Assembly: GCF_041410465.1 (NCBI RefSeq)
Contig: NZ_CP166961.1
Location: forward strand, 1,240,001-1,304,000
Direction of reading: 5' to 3'
Origin: Thalassotalea sp. 273M-4
GTDB lineage: Bacteria; Pseudomonadota; Gammaproteobacteria; Enterobacterales; Alteromonadaceae
Length of the DNA stretch: 64,000 nt
In this document: in pieces, positions 15,458 through 25,954 of the stretch
Layout: each line of letters begins with the position of its first letter
Numbering within the stretch: position 1 is the stretch's first letter
Position numbers and translations under genes: made by a program
The notes under the pieces: generated by a model
What the model was told of the DNA's origin: nothing
Databases searched by the model: none
Seen by the model: only the letters and a program-made list of their open reading frames with translations

Positions 15458-16024
15458 ATGGCCAAGATGAAGTTTTTATGCGATACCGAACGTTGTATTG
15501 AATGCAATGGTTGTGTCACCGCATGTAAAAATGAAAATGATAGCGCATTAGAGTGGGGGATTCAGCGTCGACGTGTAGTCACTGTTAATGAAGGCGAAAT
15601 TAATGAAGCATCGATCAGTATTTCTTGTATGCACTGTGATGATGCCCCTTGTATGCAAGTTTGCCCGGCGAAAGTGATTTATAAAACCGAAGACGGTATT
15701 GTGTTGCACGACAAAGATGGATGTATCGGCTGTGGGTATTGTTTGTATGCTTGCCCTTATGGCGCTCCGCAATTTCCTCAAAATGGAAATTTTGGTAACC
15801 GTGGCAAAATGGACAAATGCACTTTTTGCGCCGGGGGGCCCGAAGAAGATCACAGTCAAGCCGAGCGTGAAAAATATGGCGCTAACCGCATTGCAGAAGG
15901 AAAACTACCATTGTGCGCGGAATTTTGTGCAACAAAGTCGCTGTTAGCTGGGGATGCCCAAGTCATTGGCGAAATCTTTGAGCAACGCGTTAATTTTCGT
16001 AATGCCAATAAAGCTCAAGACTGA
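15458..16024 (+). CDS. fdhB: Formate dehydrogenase iron-sulfur subunit beta
   Basis: Electron-transfer subunit with four [4Fe-4S] clusters, carrying electrons from FdhA to the cytochrome b subunit. The 188 residues include CIECNGCVTACKNEN (near 12-26), CMHCDDAPCMQVCP (near 57-70), CIGCGYCLYACPYG (near 89-102) and KCTFC with CAEFC. It has no signal peptide of its own, so it is presumably carried across the membrane with Tat-exported FdhA. There is no C-terminal membrane anchor, unlike E. coli FdnH, which fits the Wolinella/Shewanella type. The RBS AAGGAG lies just before ATG 15458. Confidence 0.95.
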   Translation: MAKMKFLCDTERCIECNGCVTACKNENDSALEWGIQRRRVVTVNEGEINEASISISCMHCDDAPCMQVCPAKVIYKTEDGIVLHDKDGCIGCGYCLYACPYGAPQFPQNGNFGNRGKMDKCTFCAGGPEEDHSQAEREKYGANRIAEGKLPLCAEFCATKSLLAGDAQVIGEIFEQRVNFRNANKAQD

Positions 16025-16038
16025 TAATTGGAGTTACT

Positions 16039-17139
16039 ATGAAAAAATTTATCCATATTATGAGCACAGTGCTGGTTATTATGATTTTTTATAGTATGTC
16101 AAATAACCTCGTTTTCGGCTCTGAAAAAAGCGCAGAAAGTAAAGCGCCAGCTTATCTTCTAGTGTCCTTCGTACAGGCACAAGAAGGAACGCAAGAAGTG
16201 CCCTTTAAGGCAAATGCATTCAACCCTATCTCGCCTGAAATACGTGCGGTACTCGAATCTACCGGGGTGACAGATGTCCAAGACTGGCAACATATTGGCA
16301 GTTTGGAGCAAGGTTTTACGGTTTCAACAAGTCGTTTTCATTCCCAAACGATTAATCCCTATGATTTAACAATGCTGTCTTGGCGCAGTGATTACTTAGT
16401 CCCAGCGATTTTAGTGGCCATTTTTGGCATGATTATCCTTTTTACCTTATTTACCTTAATTAACGGCAGTGCCAAGGTCGAAGGGGGAATGAGTGGCAAA
16501 ACCATCAAGCGCTGGGCAAGCGTTGATATTTTTATTCATTGGTTATGTGCGATTCCTTGTCTTTTCTTGATCATCTCAGGTGCGACCTTATTAACCGGAA
16601 AATACCTAATTGAGCCAAATGTTGGCAGTGCTTGGGCATCCATTATTTATTATGCCAAAGCGTCACACGATATTATGGTCTACCCATTTATACTGGGTTG
16701 GTTGCTGATTTGTATTCGGTGGCTAAAAACCAATATTCCTTCTAGAACCGATTTGGAATGGTTTAAAGTCGGTGGCGGTTATTTCAATATTGGTCCATTA
16801 AAGCACAAACATCCGGATTCAGGCTTTGTCAATGCTGGCGAGAAAATTTGGTATTGGACTCTTGCCTTTGCTGGCGTAGCCGTGGTCGTTTCTGGTTTCA
16901 TGTTAATGTTTCCTCAAGCGTTATCGGTTAGCAGAACCGCAAGTTTAATCGCATTATTAGTTCACGCGAGTTCGGCGATATTCATAGCAGCGTTTGCCAT
17001 TGTGCATATGTTTATGGCGACGATTTTAGCGCCAGGAACGTTATCGGCAATGACCACAGGCTATGTTGATCATAATTGGGCAAAACAGCATCACAATAGG
17101 TGGTTTGAAGAAGCCAACCAGATTCAGCAGGCCAAGTGA
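16039..17139 (+). CDS. fdhC: Formate dehydrogenase cytochrome b subunit gamma
   Basis: Di-heme membrane anchor that passes formate electrons to menaquinone. The 366 residues begin with a signal peptide (1-28) and a periplasmic segment (about 30-115). A first membrane helix follows (about 120-138), then the four-helix cytochrome b core with His-containing helices (VDIFIHWLCAIPCLF, YYAKASHDIMVYPF, LIALLVHASSAIF, AIVHMFMATI). The N-terminal periplasmic extension is typical of the FdhC family in this operon type. It begins 15 bases after fdhB and is the last gene of the formate unit. Confidence 0.93.
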   Translation: MKKFIHIMSTVLVIMIFYSMSNNLVFGSEKSAESKAPAYLLVSFVQAQEGTQEVPFKANAFNPISPEIRAVLESTGVTDVQDWQHIGSLEQGFTVSTSRFHSQTINPYDLTMLSWRSDYLVPAILVAIFGMIILFTLFTLINGSAKVEGGMSGKTIKRWASVDIFIHWLCAIPCLFLIISGATLLTGKYLIEPNVGSAWASIIYYAKASHDIMVYPFILGWLLICIRWLKTNIPSRTDLEWFKVGGGYFNIGPLKHKHPDSGFVNAGEKIWYWTLAFAGVAVVVSGFMLMFPQALSVSRTASLIALLVHASSAIFIAAFAIVHMFMATILAPGTLSAMTTGYVDHNWAKQHHNRWFEEANQIQQAK

Positions 17140-17282
17140 ATATTATTGCATTCGTATTGTTTGTTAACGGTACTTGAATAAGGTAAATAGCTGTGATGGT
17201 TTTATTTAACCGGTTAAAAACGGCGATAATTCACTTTACCCTGTAGATTATGTAATCGTATTAATATATATTTTGATTATAA

Positions 17283-18301
<1,019 letters not shown>

Positions 18302-18328
18302 TTGTTAACGCTTTTCTTGCAAATGGTA

Positions 18329-18355
18329 TTGCGAACAACACGGTGTTGTTCGCAA
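18329..18355 (-). terminator. 12-bp perfect hairpin 3' of sdaA
   Basis: TTGCGAACAACA (18329-18340), loop CGG, TGTTGTTCGCAA (18344-18355), ending 4 bases from the sdaA stop. The stem is very strong, but on the sdaA strand no T-run follows directly. It may be a weak terminator or an mRNA-end stabiliser; cysB has its own terminator. Confidence 0.55.
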
Positions 18356-18359
18356 GTGA

Positions 18360-19736
18360 TTAACATTCGATGATGTTTACCGCTAAGCCACCGCGCGAGG
18401 TTTCTTTATATTTCGTTTTCATATCGTTACCGGTTTCCCACATCGTTTTGATCACTTTGTCTAACGATACTTTTTGAGTGCCGGTGCCACGCATCGCCAG
18501 CCTAGATGCATTTATGGCTTTAACAGCTCCCATCGCGTTGCGCTCGATACAAGGTACTTGTACCAAACCACCGACAGGATCGCAGGTTAAGCCTAAGTTA
18601 TGTTCCATCCCAATTTCGGCCGCATTTTCTACTTGTTTCGGGTTACCACCAAGGATCTCGGTGAGAGCGCCGGCAGCCATGGAGCAGGCGACGCCGACTT
18701 CACCTTGACATCCGACTTCGGCGCCAGAAATTGACGCATTGGTTTTGTACAAAATACCAATCGCGGCTGCCGTTAACAGGTATCGAATACATTCTTCATC
18801 GGTAACCGGTTTGACAAATTTATCATAGTAACAAAGAACCGCAGGTAAAATGCCAGCCGCACCATTTGTTGGCGCCGTCACAACTTGAGAGCCAGCTGCG
18901 TTTTCTTCGTTCACGGCCAAGGCAAATAAGTTGACCCAATCCATTGCTTGTAATGGGTCGGACGATTTTTCAGCATTCAGTAAACGATACAATGAGGGCG
19001 CTCGACGTGTCACTTTAAGACCACCGGGTAATATCCCCTCTGTTTTTATACCACGCTCAACACAAGCGTACATTGCTTTCCAAATTTTGATCAGCTCTTT
19101 GCGAATAAAGGCTTCATCATTCAGGCATTTCTCGTTGGCCATCATAATCGAGCTGATGCTCAGACCATGCTCTGAGCACAAACTTAGGAGTTCGTCGGCG
19201 CTGCTAAAGCGATAGGGGCGATCAATATTAGCGTGTAATGACAAGGCTTTATTTTTTTCTTGTTCAAACTCAGTATCTTCAACAATAAAGCCGCCACCAA
19301 TTGAATAGTAGGTTTTTTCTAAAATGAGCCCACTCTCTTGATACGCATAAATAGTCATAGCATTGGCATGAGCCGGAAGGGTTTTTCGGCGGTGATACAC
19401 TATCGCGTCTTTTTTGGGAAACTGGATATATTTTTCATTATTTAAATGAATTTGCTGACTTGCTACCGTGGTGTTTAAAATACTATCAATGTGGTCAACG
19501 GCTATCGACTCAGGTGCTTCCCCATGTAATCCTAAGATAACCGCTTTACCTGTACCATGACCAATCCCCGTTTGTCCTAACGAACCAAACAGTTCGACTT
19601 TGATGCAGTCAACGTCTTGGAAAAGATTGTTTTGTTTTAATGACTCTATGAAACGGTTCGCCGCTCGCATAGGCCCAACTGTATGGGAACTCGATGGGCC
19701 GATCCCAATCGAGAACATATCAAATACACTTATCAT
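18360..19736 (-). CDS. sdaA: L-serine ammonia-lyase (serine deaminase)
   Basis: Iron-sulfur enzyme that converts L-serine to pyruvate and ammonia. The 458 residues have the single-chain layout: the N-terminal beta domain begins with [20 protein letters not shown], and the C-terminal alpha domain holds PTNGAAG and the three cluster cysteines in GCQGEVG, TCDPVGG and VPCIERN. It converges with cysB. The gene order to nudL and pabB on the same strand (gaps of 100 and 35 bases) is common in Shewanella-like genomes. It could equally be called sdaB; the two isozymes are not separable by sequence here. Confidence 0.95.
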   Translation of the reverse strand: MISVFDMFSIGIGPSSSHTVGPMRAANRFIESLKQNNLFQDVDCIKVELFGSLGQTGIGHGTGKAVILGLHGEAPESIAVDHIDSILNTTVASQQIHLNNEKYIQFPKKDAIVYHRRKTLPAHANAMTIYAYQESGLILEKTYYSIGGGFIVEDTEFEQEKNKALSLHANIDRPYRFSSADELLSLCSEHGLSISSIMMANEKCLNDEAFIRKELIKIWKAMYACVERGIKTEGILPGGLKVTRRAPSLYRLLNAEKSSDPLQAMDWVNLFALAVNEENAAGSQVVTAPTNGAAGILPAVLCYYDKFVKPVTDEECIRYLLTAAAIGILYKTNASISGAEVGCQGEVGVACSMAAGALTEILGGNPKQVENAAEIGMEHNLGLTCDPVGGLVQVPCIERNAMGAVKAINASRLAMRGTGTQKVSLDKVIKTMWETGNDMKTKYKETSRGGLAVNIIEC

Positions 19737-19836
19737 AATAAAACCTGAATAAAAGAGTGTTGTTATACACTTCTAAGAAATTATGTTCGGATTCTACATT
19801 AAAGGTGAAATTATTCACACTACCAAAATGGCTTTT

Positions 19837-20412
19837 TTAATCTAATTTGAGGTGAGTCACTAAGTCTTTCATGATAGCCGCTGTGGCCCCCCAAATATTG
19901 TAATGTAAATATGGCATAAAATAGACAGTATGGGTATGGCCGTCTCGGTTAATGGGCACATGAAGGTGGTTACGTTCATTTATGAAATGTGAAAAGGGCA
20001 CTTGAAAGACTTCGGCCACTTCGTTGCTATCAACCTTAAAATCATAATTGCTGGGGATAAAACCTAAAATAGGTGTGATCACATAGCCCGTGAGGGTTTG
20101 ATACTGTGGTAACTGACCAAAAACATCAACATCACTAGGGCTTAGGCCAATCTCTTCTTGCGCTTCTCTTAAAGCGGTATGTTGCAGATTAAGATCTTCG
20201 GGTTCAACTTTTCCGCCAGGAAAACTGATTTGCCCGGGGTGGTGTTTTAAGTGACTTGCACGACGCGTTAAAATAACCTCTAAACCCTTGGTCCCTGCCA
20301 CTAAAGGAATGAGCACCCCGGCTTCTTTGGCATGGCCAAGGTGTTTAAATGTTGACGGTTGCAATGACAAGTCATGAAAACTAAAACGTTGCATAAACTG
20401 CTGTTTATTCAT
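19837..20412 (-). CDS. nudL: Nudix CoA pyrophosphatase
   Basis: Hydrolase that probably cleaves coenzyme A to 4'-phosphopantetheine and 3',5'-ADP. The 191 residues contain a full Nudix box, GGKVEPEDLNLQHTALREAQ followed by EEIGL (about 64-88), preceded by the CoA-hydrolase signature LTRRASHLKHHPGQISFPGG. The gene lies 35 bases after pabB on the same strand, the conserved pabB-nudL arrangement of E. coli and relatives, so they are probably cotranscribed. Confidence 0.92.
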   Translation of the reverse strand: MNKQQFMQRFSFHDLSLQPSTFKHLGHAKEAGVLIPLVAGTKGLEVILTRRASHLKHHPGQISFPGGKVEPEDLNLQHTALREAQEEIGLSPSDVDVFGQLPQYQTLTGYVITPILGFIPSNYDFKVDSNEVAEVFQVPFSHFINERNHLHVPINRDGHTHTVYFMPYLHYNIWGATAAIMKDLVTHLKLD

Positions 20413-20447
20413 TCTTTGCTACCTAAGTTGACACTCTAAACTCTAGG

Positions 20448-21869
20448 TTAGACTGACTGTTTTAATATTGGCAATATTTTATTTACTTTATCAAAGGTTT
20501 CTTGATATTCACTATCAACTTGCGAATCCGCGACTAAACCACCGCCAGCCCAACAATGGATGCGATCATGTTCACAAATGAGGGTGCGAATCGTAATGCT
20601 GGTATCCATCTTACCACACGCCGAAATATATCCAATTGAACCGCAATAAACACTGCGTCGATGGGGTTCAAGCTCTTCAATTATTTCCATGGCTCTAATT
20701 TTTGGCGCGCCGGTTATCGAGCCGCCAGGAAAAGCACCCCGCAATAAATCAGTCGCATCGTATGGCTGCGCTAACATTCCTTCCACCGTACTGACTAAAT
20801 GATGTACAGCAGGGAAACTTTCAATAGCAAATAAAGATGGGACATTTACGGTGCCAGCACGACAGACTTTGGAAATATCATTGCGCAGTAAGTCAACAAT
20901 CATCAGGTTTTCAGCCCGATCTTTGGGGCTGTTTTGTAGCGCAATCGCATGTTCTTGGTCAAACTTTGGGTTTTCACTTCTTGGTTTTGTGCCTTTAATC
21001 GGTTTGGTTTGTACTTTCTGTTGTTTTAACTGCAAGAACCGCTCTGGCGAAAGACTTAAAATACTGCCCTCTTCGATGCGCATAAACGCCGAAAATGGTG
21101 CTTTATTGGCTTCTCGTAATGTTAGATAGGCACTATATTCATCACCCTGATAATGGGCGCTAAAACGTTGCGCTAAATTAATTTGGTAACAATCGCCAGA
21201 CAATAAATACTGTTGCACTTGGGCAAACTTTTCGGCGTATTGGCTTGCGCTCATATTTGCTTGCCAGTCACTGCTTAGGGCAAATGGATTGTTGCTAATT
21301 CGCTGTTCAATTAACGCTTGATTGGTTTCTAATTGTTGTTTTATCTGGGCAGTTAAGTGGTCAAGGTTGTTATCATGACTGAATAAGGTATAACTTTTTA
21401 GGGTTCGGTCATAGACAATGGCATGGCGATATATCCCAACCGCCATATCAGGTAAGGTGATATCGGCAACACTGGTGGCTGGCAGTCTTTCAAAGTGGCG
21501 ACCTAAATCGTAACTAAAATAACCAACGGCACCCCCACAAAACGGGATCTCTGGATCTTCTTCAGTTTGTGCAAATTCTTGCTCAAGCAATGCTTTTACC
21601 AGAGCTAAAGGATCTTGGGTCGATACTTTTTTAACGCCAGTATCCGGCCAATATACTTGCGTGCTGCTAGCCTGGGTTTTGATGGTAACCGTTGGGTTAA
21701 ACACCATAATGTCGTAGCGACAATCAACGTGTTCACTTTGGTTAGAATCGAGCCAAAATGCCCAGGTATCATTCGCCCAAATCGAAAATACCTGTTCAGG
21801 TAACAGCGACTGACAACAACTTAGAGGCGTTGAGTAATATGGGACTGATTTTGAAGATGTTTGATGCAC
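20448..21869 (-). CDS. pabB: Aminodeoxychorismate synthase component I
   Basis: Forms 4-amino-4-deoxychorismate from chorismate and ammonia for folate synthesis. The 473 residues are of family length. The N-terminal Anth_synt_I region is followed by the chorismate-binding domain with PIKGTKPRS, ENLMIVDLLRNDISKV, GAFPGGSITGAPK and GSIGY. The PIKGT lysine is the PabB-type residue that forms the covalent intermediate, separating it from TrpE. The start is a GTG at 21869; no in-frame ATG is near, and GGA lies about 10 bases upstream. Confidence 0.94.
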   Translation of the reverse strand: MHQTSSKSVPYYSTPLSCCQSLLPEQVFSIWANDTWAFWLDSNQSEHVDCRYDIMVFNPTVTIKTQASSTQVYWPDTGVKKVSTQDPLALVKALLEQEFAQTEEDPEIPFCGGAVGYFSYDLGRHFERLPATSVADITLPDMAVGIYRHAIVYDRTLKSYTLFSHDNNLDHLTAQIKQQLETNQALIEQRISNNPFALSSDWQANMSASQYAEKFAQVQQYLLSGDCYQINLAQRFSAHYQGDEYSAYLTLREANKAPFSAFMRIEEGSILSLSPERFLQLKQQKVQTKPIKGTKPRSENPKFDQEHAIALQNSPKDRAENLMIVDLLRNDISKVCRAGTVNVPSLFAIESFPAVHHLVSTVEGMLAQPYDATDLLRGAFPGGSITGAPKIRAMEIIEELEPHRRSVYCGSIGYISACGKMDTSITIRTLICEHDRIHCWAGGGLVADSQVDSEYQETFDKVNKILPILKQSV

Positions 21870-22122
21870 GTAATCTATTCCGAAACATGTTGATATGACA
21901 ATTGGCCAAGGTTATGGCAATTCGCTAGTAAATTGGCATTATTGTAACAAATATTTCAAGCCAATCGTCAAAATTGTCAGCCATATAAACGATTGAATGA
22001 TGATGGAGCAACTTATGTAAGGAAAGTATTAAGAAAACAACGCGGGCGTAATGTTGTTGTTAATAGGGGGCTATTGTATGATACGCATCATCTAGTCTCA
22101 TATTAATAATACCGAGAGAATC

Positions 22123-23652
22123 ATGACTGTTATCAAACAACAAGACTTTATCGACAGCATTGAAGATGCACTTCAATATATCTCCTTTTACCACCCTCTA
22201 GATTTTGTTCAAGCGCTAGAGCAGGCTTACAACAAAGAACAATCGCAAGCCGCTAAAGATGCGATCGCACAAATTCTTATCAATTCGCGAATGTCGGCAG
22301 AAGGCCGCCGACCAATTTGTCAAGATACAGGGATAGTCACCTGTTTCGTTAAAATTGGTATGGATGTTCGTTGGGATAAAACAGATTTAACCGTACAACA
22401 AATGGTGGATGAAGGTACGCGTCGTGCTTACAACAACCCAGATAACCCATTACGTGCATCGATTGTAGCAGATCCTGCAGGCAAGCGGGTAAACACCAAA
22501 GACAATACACCATCTGTTGTGCATATTGACATGGTGCCAGGTTCTCAAGTTGAAATTATGATAGCCGCCAAAGGTGGCGGCAGTGAAAATAAAACCAAAA
22601 TGGCCATGTTAAACCCAAGTGATTCGATTGCCGATTGGGTGGTTAAAACCTTACCGACCATGGGGGCTGGCTGGTGTCCACCGGGCATGCTGGGCATCGG
22701 CATTGGTGGTACCGCCGAAAAAGCTGGTGTGCTCGCGAAAGAAAGTTTAATGGATCCGGTTGATATTCAAGACCTGATAGAACGAGGTCCGCAAAATGCC
22801 GAAGAAGAACTGCGCCTTGAAATCTTTGAACGCGTTAATAAGCTTGGCATTGGTGCTCAAGGTCTCGGTGGTTTAACCACTGTGGTGGATGTCAAAATTA
22901 ATTCGGTGCCAACACACGCGGCCTCTAAGCCGGTTGTTATGATCCCAAATTGCGCCGCTACTCGTCACATTCATTTTCACCTAGATGGTAGTGGACCTGC
23001 CCAATTAACCCCACCAAAACTGGAAGATTGGCCACAAGTAACGTGGGAAGTCTCAGAGAATGTTCGCCGGGTGAATGTAAACGAACTTAAAAAAGCCGAT
23101 ATCAGTGATTGGAAGACTGGTGAAACCGTATTGCTTACAGGGAAAATTTTAACCGGTCGCGATGCGGCCCACAAAAAAATTCAACAATTATTGGCATCCG
23201 GTGAAGGTTTACCAAAAGGCGTTGACTTTAAAGATAAATTTATTTACTACGTTGGTCCCGTTGATGCGGTACGTGATGAAGTTGTTGGACCAGCAGGACC
23301 GACAACCGCAACGCGAATGGATAAATTTACCGAAATGATGCTGGCCGAAACAGGCTTACTAGGCACCATAGGTAAAGCCGAACGTGGCCCTGCGACCATT
23401 GAAAGCATTAAACAACATAAATCCGTGTACTTAATGGCTGTTGGTGGCGCTGCTTATTTAGTCTCTAAAGCAATTAAACATGCACGTGTGGTGGCGTTTG
23501 AAGAGCTTGGAATGGAAGCTATTTATGAGTTCGATGTGGTTGATATGCCTGTCACAGTCGCGGTAGACAGCTCAGGTGAGTCTGCTCACGTCACTGGACC
23601 TGCTATTTGGAAAGCTAAAATAGAAGAACTGGATTCCGCCCTAAAGGCCTGA
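22123..23652 (+). CDS. Class I (iron-sulfur) fumarate hydratase
   Basis: [4Fe-4S] fumarase converting fumarate and malate in the TCA cycle. The 509 residues are a single chain with alpha and beta domains. Cluster cysteines are visible in ICQDTG (Cys66), GWCPPGMLGIGIGG and IPNCAATRHIHF. The beta domain carries the LLTGKILTGRDAAHK and YYVGPVDAVRDEVVGPAGPT motifs. It is divergent from pabB and ends in a strong terminator at 23671. It belongs with FumA/FumB; E. coli has both and the sequence does not choose. It may also supply fumarate to the reductase encoded at 29531-33094. Confidence 0.95.
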   Translation: MTVIKQQDFIDSIEDALQYISFYHPLDFVQALEQAYNKEQSQAAKDAIAQILINSRMSAEGRRPICQDTGIVTCFVKIGMDVRWDKTDLTVQQMVDEGTRRAYNNPDNPLRASIVADPAGKRVNTKDNTPSVVHIDMVPGSQVEIMIAAKGGGSENKTKMAMLNPSDSIADWVVKTLPTMGAGWCPPGMLGIGIGGTAEKAGVLAKESLMDPVDIQDLIERGPQNAEEELRLEIFERVNKLGIGAQGLGGLTTVVDVKINSVPTHAASKPVVMIPNCAATRHIHFHLDGSGPAQLTPPKLEDWPQVTWEVSENVRRVNVNELKKADISDWKTGETVLLTGKILTGRDAAHKKIQQLLASGEGLPKGVDFKDKFIYYVGPVDAVRDEVVGPAGPTTATRMDKFTEMMLAETGLLGTIGKAERGPATIESIKQHKSVYLMAVGGAAYLVSKAIKHARVVAFEELGMEAIYEFDVVDMPVTVAVDSSGESAHVTGPAIWKAKIEELDSALKA

Positions 23653-23670
23653 TAAATTATATTAAATTTA

Positions 23671-23704
23671 TAATAACAAACGCCCGTCAGGGCGTTTGTT
23701 ATTA
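23671..23704 (+). terminator. Terminator after fumarase gene
   Basis: A 15-bp perfect stem, arms 23671-23685 and 23690-23704 with GTCA loop, GC core CGCCC/GGGCG flanked by A/T-rich ends, 19 bases after the stop. Confidence 0.9.
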
Positions 23705-23817
23705 TTAAGGCGGTTTTGAACAGCTTTATGTTTAGCGCCTGTTAAGCAACCGAAAAAATACAGTATGTAATCTATTTATCGGCACAACATTTTGAATATT
23801 CATATAATGAGAAGACT

Positions 23818-25839
23818 ATGAAAAGGACATTATTTTCCATCGCAGCCGCGCTTACTTTGCCAATGACAACGTCGGTCAGTGCTGAGGTATTAACCGTTGA
23901 TAAACTCAACAGTTTAAATCAACTGCACGATGTGGTGGTATCACCCGATGCGACCCAGTTTGTTTATGGTCTTAAAAAAGGCCAAGAACAAGGCACTAAT
24001 CACCTATACTTGCAACAGCTCGACTCTGCAAAAGTTAAGCAGTTAACCAACCATCAGCACAGTGAACGTTCTGTTCAATGGGCAAACGATGGCAAAGGTT
24101 TATTCTTTTTGTCAAATCGCAGCGGCTCAAGCCAATTATGGTTTATTAGCACCGAAGGTGGTGAAGCAAAGCAACTGACTAACTTTGCGTTAGATATTTT
24201 GCAGTATAAATTATCGGCCAATCAACGCAAAGTCGCCTTATCTTTTAATGTGTATCCTGGTTGTAAAGATTTTGCCTGTACAGAACAAGCAATGGCAGAT
24301 AAAAAAGCGCAAAAGCATAATACGCGCGCATACGATCAACTGATGGTTCGCCATTGGGATGCCTGGGAAGATGAGTTTTATAACCACTTATTTATTGCAA
24401 CGCTAAACGATAAAGAGCAAACCGTTGAAGCCATTGATCTCATGAGCGACTGGCACAGCGATATTTCTGGAATGCATGAGGTGTCGTTTCACCCAGAGGG
24501 CAATGCTTTAGCCTTTACCGCCAAGGCACCGGGTAAAGATCACGCTTGGCAAACCAACTGGGATGTGTTTGAAGTTGATTTAAAAAACAATAAAATCAGC
24601 AACTTAACCGAAGACAACAAAGCTTGGGATGCGATGCCCGTTTATTCTTCGGATGGTCGTTACTTAGCTTATAAAGCGATGAAAACGCCTGTCTACGAGT
24701 CGGATAAATTTAATTTAATGCTAAAAGACTTACGTACCGGTGAAGTGCGTGATATTGCCCCTCTTTGGGATCGATCAATTGCCAGTTTTCAATTTGATAC
24801 AGATAATCGAAGTGTTATTGCGGTGGCTCAAGATGTGGGCCAAAAAAGCATCTTTAAAATTGATCTACAGTTTGGTGATGTAAGCACTATTTACAGCCAA
24901 GGTTATGCCGGCTCTGTTAATGTTACTGCCAATGACGTCATCTTTACCCGCCATAATTTAGGCTCACCCAGTGATGTTTATGCTATTGGCAAAGGCGGGT
25001 ATGGCTTTCGTCAGTTAACCCAAGTTAATAAAGAAAAAATGGCGGCAGTTAAATTAGGCGAATACCAACAATTTAATTTTAAAGGCTGGAATAACGAAAC
25101 CGTACATGGCTATTGGGTAAAACCTGCTAACTATAAATACGGCGAAAAATATCCGATTGCATTTTTAGTCCATGGTGGGCCACAAGGTAGCTTTGGTAAC
25201 ATGTTCCATTACCGCTGGAATGCGCAACTATGGGCTGCCCAAGGCTATGGTGTGGTCATGGTCGACTTTCACGGTTCAACCGGCTACGGTCAATCTTTTA
25301 CCGACTCAATTAGTAATGATTGGGGTGGTAAACCACTAGAAGATTTACAAAAAGGTATCGACTTTATTGTTCAAGACCAGCCTTGGTTAGATCGTAATAA
25401 TGCCTGTGCTCTGGGCGCTTCTTACGGTGGTTACATGATGAACTGGATCATGGGTAACTGGAGTGATGGTTTTAACTGTATTGTGAATCACGCTGGCTTG
25501 TTTGATATGAAAAGCTTTTATAACGTAACCGAGGAATTATGGTTCCCTGAGCACGACTTTGGTGGTCCTTACTGGGAAAACAAAGAAGCCTACGATACGT
25601 TTGACCCTTCACGCTTTGTCGATAACTGGAAAATGCCCATGCTTGTGATCCAAGGTGAGCTTGATTATCGGGTGCCGTATGGCCAAAGTTTGGCCGCATT
25701 TACCACCTTGCAGCGCAAAGGTATCGAGTCGCGCTTAGTGATGTTTCCAGATGAAGATCACCACATTCGCAAACCTGATAATTTAAAAGAGTGGTATCGT
25801 GAAGTGTTTACTTGGATGGAAAAATACACCAATAAGTAA
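23818..25839 (+). CDS. Exported S9 family prolyl oligopeptidase-type serine peptidase
   Basis: Peptidase of the acylaminoacyl/dipeptidyl peptidase group. Residues 1-23 are a Sec signal peptide, so it acts in the periplasm or outside. About 30-400 form a WD40-like beta-propeller (TolB/PD40-type blades such as QLTNHQHSERSVQW). The alpha/beta hydrolase domain (about 420-673) has catalytic Ser535 in GASYGGYM, the Asp in GELDYRVPYGQS and the His in DEDHHIRKPDN. The gene stands alone, with its own terminator at 25857. Substrate preference cannot be read from sequence; uptake of peptides in a marine heterotroph is a reasonable role. Confidence 0.93.
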   Translation: MKRTLFSIAAALTLPMTTSVSAEVLTVDKLNSLNQLHDVVVSPDATQFVYGLKKGQEQGTNHLYLQQLDSAKVKQLTNHQHSERSVQWANDGKGLFFLSNRSGSSQLWFISTEGGEAKQLTNFALDILQYKLSANQRKVALSFNVYPGCKDFACTEQAMADKKAQKHNTRAYDQLMVRHWDAWEDEFYNHLFIATLNDKEQTVEAIDLMSDWHSDISGMHEVSFHPEGNALAFTAKAPGKDHAWQTNWDVFEVDLKNNKISNLTEDNKAWDAMPVYSSDGRYLAYKAMKTPVYESDKFNLMLKDLRTGEVRDIAPLWDRSIASFQFDTDNRSVIAVAQDVGQKSIFKIDLQFGDVSTIYSQGYAGSVNVTANDVIFTRHNLGSPSDVYAIGKGGYGFRQLTQVNKEKMAAVKLGEYQQFNFKGWNNETVHGYWVKPANYKYGEKYPIAFLVHGGPQGSFGNMFHYRWNAQLWAAQGYGVVMVDFHGSTGYGQSFTDSISNDWGGKPLEDLQKGIDFIVQDQPWLDRNNACALGASYGGYMMNWIMGNWSDGFNCIVNHAGLFDMKSFYNVTEELWFPEHDFGGPYWENKEAYDTFDPSRFVDNWKMPMLVIQGELDYRVPYGQSLAAFTTLQRKGIESRLVMFPDEDHHIRKPDNLKEWYREVFTWMEKYTNK

Positions 25840-25856
25840 TCACCTATGATTTTATT

Positions 25857-25893
25857 AAGGCCAGATAACCTTGTGTTTTCTGGCCTTTTTTAT
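25857..25893 (+). terminator. Terminator after the S9 peptidase gene
   Basis: AAGGCCAGA (25857-25865) pairs with TCTGGCCTT (25879-25887) around a 13-base loop, followed by a T-run. Confidence 0.85.
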
Positions 25894-25954
25894 TGGCATC
25901 AGAGTAAATAATTGGTATAACTGTAATTATATCCAGTAATGCAAGTGCAACCCT

